NCBI GenBank assembly: GCA_003599575.1
Contig: QZKV01000006.1
Location: 1 to 48,117, forward strand
Direction of reading: 5' to 3'
Origin: Desulfobacteraceae bacterium
Lineage (GTDB): Bacteria; Desulfobacterota; Desulfobacteria; Desulfobacterales; Desulfosarcinaceae
DNA: 48,117 nt
Shown here: in pieces, positions 1 through 6,952 of the stretch
Layout of the letters: every line of letters begins with the position of its first letter
How positions within the stretch are numbered: the stretch's first letter is position 1
Translations under genes and position numbers: made by a program
Notes under the pieces: generated by a model
What the model was told of the DNA's origin: nothing
The model's database searches: none
The model's input: only the letters and a program-made list of their open reading frames with translations

Positions 1-812
1 CCGGGAGTTTCTTTATCCAGATAATTGTCACCGGCCCGCCGCACCCAATCACGGCTGGACAGATAATAGATCTTGGTATTGGTGCCCAGCCGTTCCAGCA
101 GCCGGAAGGCCCGCGGGTTCTTCGACTTGAAATGGTCGTGGGTGTCCGGCCGCACGATCTTGTTCACGGCATGATCCGCATTGTTCAGGTCGCCAAAAAC
201 GATGGCCCCGGCCGGGCAGGCTTGCGTGCAGGCCGTTTGGTATTCATTTTCCCGGATTTCCCGTTTGCCGTCGGTATAGGCCTTATCCCGGGCCAGTTGA
301 TAGCGGTGAAAACAAAAGCTGCATTTTTCCACCACCCCGCGCATGCGCGGCGACACGTTGGGGCTCAGGTATTTTTCCATTCCCCCCGGCCAGACCGGAT
401 CCCACCAGTTGAAGTAACGGGCATGGTAAGGACAGGCGGCCATGCAATACCGGCAGCCGAAACAACGGGTGTAGATCTGGCTGACGATGCCGGTATCGAC
501 GCTGTAATCGGTGGCCGTCGCCGGGCAGACCGACACGCACGGCGAATGCCCTTCGTGTTGACCGGCGCAGTGCTGGCAGGGCCGGGGGATGTAGCACACC
601 TCGGTTTGGGGAAAACTTTTCCCGTTTGTGATCTTATAGACCTTCATCCAGGTGATGCTCAGCAGCTTATCGGTTTCGTCCTCTTTAAACGGGACGTTGT
701 TCTCGGCAAAGCATGCCACCATGCAAGAGCCGCAGCCTGTACACTTGTCCAGGTCGATGGCCATGCCGTAGCGTTTGGGTAGATGTTGATTCTGCGTCTG
801 CGTCTGTTTCAT
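1..812 (-). CDS. qrcC: Qrc menaquinone reductase Fe-S subunit QrcC (partial, C-terminus outside window)
   Basis: Reading the minus strand from an ATG at 812 gives 270 residues with no stop before base 1, so the C-terminus lies outside the window. The protein has four cysteine groups typical of polyferredoxin subunits of molybdopterin-oxidoreductase complexes: C24-x2-C27-x2-C30-x3-C34, then CYIPRPCQHC with a later CVSVCP, then CFGCRYCMAAC, and finally CSFC paired with CTQACP. These can hold up to four Fe-S clusters. In the Qrc complex this subunit wires cytochrome QrcA and QrcB to the membrane quinone-reducing subunit. A GAGG ribosome site precedes the ATG. The gene follows qrcB by 20 bases; the membrane subunit qrcD is expected just beyond base 1. 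A PsrB/NrfC-like Fe-S subunit is the alternative, but the neighbours favour Qrc. Confidence 0.85.
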   Translation of the reverse strand, partial: MKQTQTQNQHLPKRYGMAIDLDKCTGCGSCMVACFAENNVPFKEDETDKLLSITWMKVYKITNGKSFPQTEVCYIPRPCQHCAGQHEGHSPCVSVCPATATDYSVDTGIVSQIYTRCFGCRYCMAACPYHARYFNWWDPVWPGGMEKYLSPNVSPRMRGVVEKCSFCFHRYQLARDKAYTDGKREIRENEYQTACTQACPAGAIVFGDLNNADHAVNKIVRPDTHDHFKSKNPRAFRLLERLGTNTKIYYLSSRDWVRRAGDNYLDKETP

Positions 813-832
813 CAAAACCTCGTTTCAGCGGG

Positions 833-3055
833 TTAGGCTTCGGTCAATTTGGCCCGGATGCCCCAGACCGCGTCCAGACCGGAAGCCGGATCTTCCACAG
901 GAGCGATCAGTTCGTTGATGTCTACGCCCTTTCCGGCCAGAAATGGGCCATGGGCCGTATGCCCCAAACCACGCGGCATACTCAAAATACCGGGCATCAC
1001 GCCGTCATCGAGATGGACGCGCACTTTGGCCAAGCCCACCGGTGTGCTCAACTGCGCGGTCTGGCCTTCGCGCAGCCCTATCCGGGCGGCGGTTTCGGGA
1101 TTGAGCTCCACAAAACCGTCCTGACCTTTGAGAACCGTGTCCGGAAGGATCTTCATCATGAAAGGCGGATCGCCCGCATAACGGCTGTTCAAGCGGATCG
1201 AATCGTAGGGGACCAGCAGCCATGGAAAGCCGCCCTCATCGCCGGCAGGCATCGGGACATCGGTCAGATAGATCGCTTCCAGGGCGGCGTTCATCAAAAC
1301 GAACTTACCCGAAGCCGTATTGAAGCCATTTTCCCATGGCGCCGGCGCGGCTTCGGCCGCCCAGTAGCCTTGATCGCTTATCGCGTCCCACTGGTCGCCC
1401 AAAGCCTCTTGCAGGCAGCTTTCGTAATCCGCCCACGGGAACGCCTGGGCCACCGGTCCTTCGAGAGCTCGGGCGATTTGGATGATCGTATCTCCCACGT
1501 GGCGCGTATCGAGCACGGGCGCCACCACCGGCTGGCAAAGACCGATCGTGGGGCGTGTGGTGCCGGCCAGTACGGGTACATCTTCATAGCGCTCGAGATA
1601 GACATGGTTGGGGAGGATCAGATCCGCCAGCAGGGCCGTTTCATCCATAAAGGAAGAAAAGCTGACAATAAAGGGAATGGTGCCGAAGGCTTCCCGGACT
1701 CTGGCGCTGTCGGGCAGGCTGTGGCACGGGTTGGCTTCGGCCACCAAAAGCGCTTGCAGCTCGCCGGGTGAGGTCAGCAGGCGATCGGTCAGACGATTCA
1801 CCAGGTAGCGCACGTGGGGATAGTCCTTGCTGCCGGCGCCGTCCAGTCGCTGCGTTTGCAGGCCGGCGGCCGCGGCTTCATCGGACGGTACCTCAGGCCA
1901 ATTCAGATAGTCATAGGGGGACATGGCCAAAACCCCGCCCTCGCGATTGATGTTGCCCACCAATGCGTTGAGGGCATGCACCGCCAGCGCCTCTTTCAGG
2001 CTGCCGGGGGTTTCTCCCTTGCCCTTGCCGTAAATGGCCAATGGTCGTCTGGCATTTGCGAAGGCCAAAGCGGTTCGCACAATGACATCGGCATCGACCC
2101 CGGAAATGGCGGCGACGGCCTGAGGCGCATAGCGTTCTTTCACCATGGCGGCAAAAGACTCGAATCCCTCGATGTGTCGCGCTGCGAACTCTTGATGATA
2201 GCGCCCCTGATGAATGAGCGCATAGGCCATGGCAAGGGCCAGATCGGCTTCGCTGCCCGGTTTGGGCGAAAGCCAGATATCCGCCTTGGCGGCGGTATTG
2301 GAAAGGCGCTGCTCGACCTGAACCAGGGTGCCGTTCTTTTCCTTCAGCCGGCTGACCGCCTGAATCATTCGCACTGGAGTGCCATACCCCTCCAGCAAGG
2401 CGCTGCCGAAGCTCAGGATGAAGTCGGCATTTTCCACATCCAACCCTGCAAAGCCGTTGGTGCCTTGGTTCAGGGAAAGGACCGATTCGTAAGCGTCCTG
2501 CACGGACGGCATGCGGAAATAATTGGGCGACCCATAGGCGGTCATCAATCGCTGAAGCAGCTTGGGCACCGTACCAACATCGGCAGGCGAAAGACACGCC
2601 ACGGTTTGAGGTTTGCCCTGGGAACGGATATCGGCCAGCCGGGAAGCCACCTCTTCTATGGCCTGCGGCCATGTGATCGCCTCCCAGCGGCCCTCTCCGC
2701 GCTCGCCGGAACGCTTCAGGGGGCCGGGTACGCGCGTGGGGCCGTAAAGCAATTGTAAGCCGGACATACCCAATGGACACAATCCGCCGCCTTGGTTGAG
2801 AGTGGCGTTGTCCTGCCCCTCGATTTTCACCGCCCGGTCATTCACTTTGCGCACCCGGATGCCGCAATGCCCCGGACAAAGTGTACATGTCGAATTGACG
2901 TAACTGTATTCCCCATCCGGCGGCACCGGTGTCCACGGCCAGTTCTGGGACCAGATGGAAAGGTCATCGGTCAGTTTCCAGGGCAAGGGGGTCAGCGCAG
3001 TGCCTACGGCGCCTCCGATGGTGAGGGATAAAAAACATCGTCTGGACAGCTTCAT
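833..3055 (-). CDS. qrcB: Qrc menaquinone reductase molybdopterin-oxidoreductase-like subunit QrcB
   Basis: The 740-residue product belongs to the DMSO-reductase/molybdopterin oxidoreductase superfamily. It begins with a twin-arginine signal (SRRCFL, residues 4-9) before a hydrophobic stretch, so it is exported folded to the periplasm. One N-terminal [4Fe-4S] site is visible: C57-x2-C60-x3-C64-x28-C93. The last cysteine is followed by PLG rather than the Lys-Gly seen in many active enzymes. In characterised Qrc complexes QrcB carries an Fe-S cluster but no molybdenum and acts as a structural electron-transfer subunit; I infer the same here. The C-terminal part (about 610-740) matches the molybdopterin dinucleotide-binding domain. 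A GAGGT ribosome site precedes the ATG. It lies between the cytochrome and Fe-S genes in the order qrcA-qrcB-qrcC. Confidence 0.85.
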   Translation of the reverse strand: MKLSRRCFLSLTIGGAVGTALTPLPWKLTDDLSIWSQNWPWTPVPPDGEYSYVNSTCTLCPGHCGIRVRKVNDRAVKIEGQDNATLNQGGGLCPLGMSGLQLLYGPTRVPGPLKRSGERGEGRWEAITWPQAIEEVASRLADIRSQGKPQTVACLSPADVGTVPKLLQRLMTAYGSPNYFRMPSVQDAYESVLSLNQGTNGFAGLDVENADFILSFGSALLEGYGTPVRMIQAVSRLKEKNGTLVQVEQRLSNTAAKADIWLSPKPGSEADLALAMAYALIHQGRYHQEFAARHIEGFESFAAMVKERYAPQAVAAISGVDADVIVRTALAFANARRPLAIYGKGKGETPGSLKEALAVHALNALVGNINREGGVLAMSPYDYLNWPEVPSDEAAAAGLQTQRLDGAGSKDYPHVRYLVNRLTDRLLTSPGELQALLVAEANPCHSLPDSARVREAFGTIPFIVSFSSFMDETALLADLILPNHVYLERYEDVPVLAGTTRPTIGLCQPVVAPVLDTRHVGDTIIQIARALEGPVAQAFPWADYESCLQEALGDQWDAISDQGYWAAEAAPAPWENGFNTASGKFVLMNAALEAIYLTDVPMPAGDEGGFPWLLVPYDSIRLNSRYAGDPPFMMKILPDTVLKGQDGFVELNPETAARIGLREGQTAQLSTPVGLAKVRVHLDDGVMPGILSMPRGLGHTAHGPFLAGKGVDINELIAPVEDPASGLDAVWGIRAKLTEA

Positions 3056-3137
3056 AATTTACCTCAGACTATATGTCGCCCATTGCTGGTTGAAATTGTC
3101 TTGCTTCCAGTGGGTATCCTTACCACCCGCCGGATGG

Positions 3138-3815
3138 TTATTTGTGGCAGACAAAACAGGCATCGCGCTTGGTTTGTACACTTGAATCATGAATATCGGC
3201 GGCTTCTTGATGACATTGTGCGCAATCGTCCATCTTCATGCGGTCCCAGCTGTTGCGCTTGAAACCGGCAATGCTCGGGCCCCAGATATCCCGGCTGTAC
3301 CCGGTGATACGGTTTTCCTGGTAGGGCTTGAGACTTTCGGATGTGCCGATCGGGCCGTGGCAGGTCACGCAATCCATTTTGGCCCCGAATGTGTGAGCCG
3401 CATGCGAGAAGAAAACACAGTCCGGCTGACGGGCATTTACCAGCCACGGCACCTCGCGGCCTTTGGCCACATACTGCTCGACGAAAATGGCTTCGTCCTG
3501 GCTGCGTCCCTGCATCTCATCATGGCATGCAACGCATTGCGCCAGACGCGGTACGCCCGAAAATGAGCCGTCCGCGCGAAAAAAGTGGCAGCTTTGGCAG
3601 CTGTCATCCACCAGTTCCACATGCAGCTTATGGTTGAAATCAAATGGTTGACTCTTTTGGCTGTAGAGCAATTTTGGAAACAGGACCCATCCTACGATCA
3701 TGCTCGCGGCAATACCGATAATAAAAAAGAGGAGAATGTAAGGCCCTCCTCTTGGGGTTTCAGGGGAGGATGGATGGGTATCAGTGTTGGTTCGGGGGGC
3801 ATCGTTGCTGCTCAT
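3138..3815 (-). CDS. qrcA: Membrane-anchored multiheme cytochrome c, Qrc subunit QrcA
   Basis: The start is placed at ATG 3815 because a GGAG site lies five bases upstream; an in-frame GTG at 3821 is also possible. The 225-residue protein has one N-terminal membrane helix (about 26-46) and a periplasmic domain with five CXXCH heme sites (residues 73-77, 94-98, 149-153, 198-202, 220-224). A single cysteine in CVFFSH (133-138) lies between the second and third sites and could hold a sixth, atypical heme, since this family is described as hexaheme. QrcA accepts electrons from soluble tetraheme cytochrome c3-type carriers and passes them to QrcB/QrcC for menaquinone reduction. It is the first gene of the operon, 82 bases upstream of qrcB. 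Confidence 0.85.
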   Translation of the reverse strand: MSSNDAPRTNTDTHPSSPETPRGGPYILLFFIIGIAASMIVGWVLFPKLLYSQKSQPFDFNHKLHVELVDDSCQSCHFFRADGSFSGVPRLAQCVACHDEMQGRSQDEAIFVEQYVAKGREVPWLVNARQPDCVFFSHAAHTFGAKMDCVTCHGPIGTSESLKPYQENRITGYSRDIWGPSIAGFKRNSWDRMKMDDCAQCHQEAADIHDSSVQTKRDACFVCHK

Positions 3816-4210
3816 GGACACTCCGTCATCTGGTTTTAAGATCCGATTCGCTCCGGTCTATATCAAGCGGCAGAACATCACGGCCGGTGCATCCATCGCA
3901 CCCGCTGCGTGAATACGGTCTGCCCTGCGCGGCGCTTCAATTTGCGTTCGATAAGCACTTCCGGCTGTAGCCAAAGAGGCGCTACGAAAGGAGTTTTACT
4001 ATCCAGCCAGGGGCTTTTTGTCAAGACTAATTACGCAGTTGGCCCGATTGGTCCGCCTGTCCGGCAATTCTAAAGGAACGTTACTCATTTCCCCCGGCCT
4101 GGGATGGGCAGGAGATCGCGGCCGATACCGGTTCCGATTCCGTCCCATGAAAAAGGGGCCCACCCGTGCGGCTCAGCTTCCATAATCAGGCCAGCGTTTG
4201 CATCCGAAGC
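3816..4210. other. Intergenic region between ccsA and qrcA
   Basis: The region is about 395 bases long and holds the qrc promoter candidate and presumably the qrcA leader. Near 4140-4170 the ccsA-sense strand reads a short GC-rich stretch followed by five T, which could end ccsA transcription, but I cannot draw a convincing stem. No coding frame with a ribosome site was seen. Confidence 0.4.
3996..4024 (-). promoter_or_regulatory. Predicted sigma-70-type promoter of the qrc operon
   Basis: On the minus strand TTGACA (4024-4019) is followed after 17 bases by TAGTAA (4001-3996). Transcription would start near 3990, giving a leader of about 175 bases before the qrcA ATG at 3815. The -35 box is perfect and the spacing is ideal, but the -10 box is weak. 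Confidence 0.5.
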
Positions 4211-5062
4211 TTATGAGGGACTCCCATAGCTGTGCAGTCCGGCCAACCAATAATTGACGCCGAAATAGGTGAAAAGAACGGCCAGGAAACCGATGATGGA
4301 TAAGAGGGCGATGCGCTTGCCGCGCCAGCCGCGCATCATGCGGAAATGCAGAAGGGCTGCGTAAATCAGCCAGGTGATCAGCGACCAGGTCTCCTTGGGA
4401 TCCCAACTCCAGTAGCGCGTCCAGGCCTGCTTGGCCCATACGGCGCCTGTGATGATGCCGGCGGTCAGGAACAGGAAGCCAAACATGCCCAATTGGTGGG
4501 TCAATTCATCGAGTACTTCGGCGGAAGGGATGCGCAGGGTTGTTTCGCGATCTCTGTGCAGGTCTGAACTGGATGTGCTCAGATACATGATGCTGACGGC
4601 AAACGCCACCGCGAAGGCCGCATAGCCCAGAAAGCAGGTGATCACATGGGCAATCAACCAGTTGCTCTGCAGCGCCGGTATCAGCGGTTGAATCGTTTTG
4701 TCCTCCCCCAGGGCAGCATAGGCCAGGGCAAGGCAGGCCAGCGGCGCGGCCAAGGCGCCGATGGTGCGATTCCGATAACGGTATTCCACGAACAGATAGA
4801 TGCCGGCGATGGTCCACCCGAAAAACACCATCGATTCGTACATGTTTGAAAAGGGGGCATAACCTTGCCCGCCGCTCACATAATACGATTCGACCCATCG
4901 CAAGAGGATCCCTGCGGTATTGCCGAGCCAAGCCGTCAGCATGATCCACGTGGCGATCCAGCCGGGAGTTTCCTTGCGAAATACCATGGCGAATATGTAA
5001 AAAACGGCGGCCAGGCCGTACACGAAAGTTGCGATCGAGAGGATCAAAGAGTTGTAGGTCAT
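4211..5062 (-). CDS. ccsA: System II cytochrome c biogenesis protein CcsA (ResC-like)
   Basis: This 283-residue integral membrane protein has about eight hydrophobic segments. It carries the tryptophan-rich heme-handling motif of the heme-handling superfamily near residues 205-225 (core WSWDPKETWSL), along with histidines conserved in CcsA/ResC proteins, such as the one in LIAHV. CcsA works with ResB/Ccs1 to carry heme across the cytoplasmic membrane and attach it to CXXCH apocytochromes in the periplasm. The resB homologue lies directly upstream, and the multiheme qrcA substrate gene lies downstream. The gap to resB is about 200 bases and holds two repeat arms in opposite orientation. The length is normal for the family. 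Confidence 0.92.
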   Translation of the reverse strand: MTYNSLILSIATFVYGLAAVFYIFAMVFRKETPGWIATWIMLTAWLGNTAGILLRWVESYYVSGGQGYAPFSNMYESMVFFGWTIAGIYLFVEYRYRNRTIGALAAPLACLALAYAALGEDKTIQPLIPALQSNWLIAHVITCFLGYAAFAVAFAVSIMYLSTSSSDLHRDRETTLRIPSAEVLDELTHQLGMFGFLFLTAGIITGAVWAKQAWTRYWSWDPKETWSLITWLIYAALLHFRMMRGWRGKRIALLSIIGFLAVLFTYFGVNYWLAGLHSYGSPS

Positions 5063-5090
5063 ATCAAAAGTCCCTTTATCTGAGTTTTTT

Positions 5091-5128
5091 GGGTTTATTG
5101 AGTTTGTTGCGTTTATTGGGTTAATGGG
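5091..5128 (+). repeat. G-tract repeat arm upstream of ccsA
   Basis: A short array of GGGTTTATTG/AGTTTGTTG-like units, G-rich on the plus strand. It belongs to the same family as the tracts at 5191, 24953 and 39259 but lies in the opposite orientation to the adjacent tract at 5162-5260. The reverse complement of its core resembles the sequence at 5164-5197, so the two arms could pair in the resB-ccsA transcript. Confidence 0.7.
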
Positions 5129-5161
5129 ATTTCAGTGTTAAATGAGAAAATGAGCTCCTGC

Positions 5162-5260
5162 AAACCCAATAAATTTGCAAACCAAACTCATCAAACCCCC
5201 TGAGCCCAACCAACCCAACCAACCCAACCAACCCAACAAACTCAACAAACCCAACCAACT
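5162..5260 (-). repeat. G-tract repeat array abutting the resB stop codon
   Basis: On the plus strand this is an array of AACCCAACC / AACAAACCC-like units ending one base before the resB stop (5261-5263). In the resB mRNA sense it reads as repeated GGTTGGGTT, with many GGG runs separated by 2-6 bases, a pattern able to form a G-quadruplex. The same kind of array directly follows the stop codons of fusA and lhr. Confidence 0.85.
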
Positions 5261-6715
5261 TCAGTCCGCCGGGCCTGTGCCGCGCGCAGCCAGCGCCTTT
5301 AACTGCTCGCTCAAGCGGTTGAGCTTCATCTCAAAACCCATTTTATTCTTGTTGCTCTTGCCGGAAACGGACACGGTGCTTCGTTTGCCACTGGCGGTCA
5401 CTTCTGTCACCACCTGTTGATGGGACATAAAAAAAGCCACCGCGCATCCCGCGATCATCAAAATGAACCCGGCATAGACCACCCCCACACCCGGATCGTA
5501 GACCACTTGCAAACCGGTGTAAAAACGTTCCTGAACCGGCGTGATCGGCATCCGGGAAATGGAAATGCTGACCGTGCCGCCGCGCATGCTGTCGAACTTC
5601 GGATACTTCAGCGGCAGTGTGACGGTTTGGGGTTCCCCCCCCGGCACTTTCAATGTTCCGATCAAAGCGGGTCCCAGTGCCATGCCGCGGAATTCAGCGC
5701 TCGGCTCATAGCGCTGCAGAACGAATTCTCCCAAACCTTCGGCGATCTGAACCGCCTGCCCGATCGAGAGCGTGTGGGTGTAGATCATGCCGGATGCTGC
5801 GCTTCGAAACGCGAGTTCGATCGTTTCGGAGGGATTGAAATCCCCGGGGGCCGGCGCTGACGATCGGTCATCCAGAGGTCCGTAACTGGATTGATAGATG
5901 CCGATACCTTTATATGTAAGCGGATCGTTGACGACAATATCCTTGCGCAGCACCTCCCGGCCTTCTTCGATAATCGTCAGCCCGGAACGGAATTCCTTGG
6001 GCCGCCGGCTGCCTTCATAGAATTGCAAATCGAAATCATCACACCGTATGACAAATGGCAGGGTGTGGCTTTTACCGGAGCGATTCAGCTGGATGGTATC
6101 GGCCGTTTGGCCTTCCGGGATGGCCACAAATCCTTCGAAGCCGTACTTTGCCCCCACCAAACCCCCGAAGAGCAGCAACACAATGCTCAAATGGACCATG
6201 TAGACCCCCAGCCGGGTCCAGCGCCCTTTTTCAGCCGTTATGGCAAAGCCTTTTTCGGTGGACACCACATCGCAAAAGCCAAAGCGCTTGGCCAAAAAGC
6301 GCCGATATGATTCCTTCAGGCTTTCGGCGGGTGCGGCGATCGAAAAATCGCGCCGGTTTTTGCGCTTGCGGTATTGCTGCAGGTCAAAATCCGGCCTTTT
6401 GACAAAGATGATTTTCGCGGTGCTTTGCAGCCGGTCGACCGAACAAACGACGATATTGATCACCACCAAGAAGAGCAATCCCAGAAACCACCATGAATGG
6501 TACATGTCATTGATGTCGAACAAGACAAAGAGCCGGTAGCCGAACAGGCCATGCCGGTTGATATAGTCTTGCGGGCTGAGATTCTGTGGGATAACGGTGC
6601 CGATGATGGAGAGCACCGCCAGACAGAGCAGCAATACCACGGTCAGCTTCAGCGAGGCCAAAAAGCGCCACACGCTTTCCGTAATGCCGGGGGATATGAT
6701 CTTTTTCTGTTCCAT
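5261..6715 (-). CDS. resB: System II cytochrome c biogenesis protein ResB/Ccs1
   Basis: The 484-residue protein matches the ResB family. It has paired N-terminal membrane segments (about 20-40 and 70-90), a third near 175-195, a large periplasmic domain, and a last membrane helix near 425-445 followed by a polar, basic tail. ResB forms the cytochrome c synthetase with CcsA. The sequence YQSSYGPLD lies in the periplasmic domain that characterises the family. No clear Shine-Dalgarno sequence precedes the ATG at 6715. ccsA follows on the same strand, as is usual. Its stop codon touches a G-tract repeat array. Confidence 0.9.
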   Translation of the reverse strand: MEQKKIISPGITESVWRFLASLKLTVVLLLCLAVLSIIGTVIPQNLSPQDYINRHGLFGYRLFVLFDINDMYHSWWFLGLLFLVVINIVVCSVDRLQSTAKIIFVKRPDFDLQQYRKRKNRRDFSIAAPAESLKESYRRFLAKRFGFCDVVSTEKGFAITAEKGRWTRLGVYMVHLSIVLLLFGGLVGAKYGFEGFVAIPEGQTADTIQLNRSGKSHTLPFVIRCDDFDLQFYEGSRRPKEFRSGLTIIEEGREVLRKDIVVNDPLTYKGIGIYQSSYGPLDDRSSAPAPGDFNPSETIELAFRSAASGMIYTHTLSIGQAVQIAEGLGEFVLQRYEPSAEFRGMALGPALIGTLKVPGGEPQTVTLPLKYPKFDSMRGGTVSISISRMPITPVQERFYTGLQVVYDPGVGVVYAGFILMIAGCAVAFFMSHQQVVTEVTASGKRSTVSVSGKSNKNKMGFEMKLNRLSEQLKALAARGTGPAD

Positions 6716-6952
6716 AGTCGAAGCCTTTGTCGGTCTGGGAGCTTAAAGCTTTAAGGGCATATCAGATCCCGCAAACAGTAGTCAACCTGGGCGTCCTTAT
6801 TTTCCTTATCTAAAGCGATGCTCGCGGAGGGGTTGGTTCGCGCACGTGGGTCGCCGGGCCGTATACGGCATCGGCAACACTGTCGGTCGAACAAGCGTCT
6901 GGACGGAGCTCTTCCATGAAACTTAATTGAAAGTATTCAGCCGAAAGGCTGG

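Noticed and set aside
4140..4170. Intrinsic terminator after ccsA
   Set aside because: A T-run follows a GC-rich stretch in the ccsA sense, but the only stem has almost no loop, so I do not list it as a terminator.
5175..5420. Short protein rich in Asn-Gln-Pro repeats near the resB stop
   Set aside because: It is only the translation of the C-rich repeat array; there is no ribosome site.
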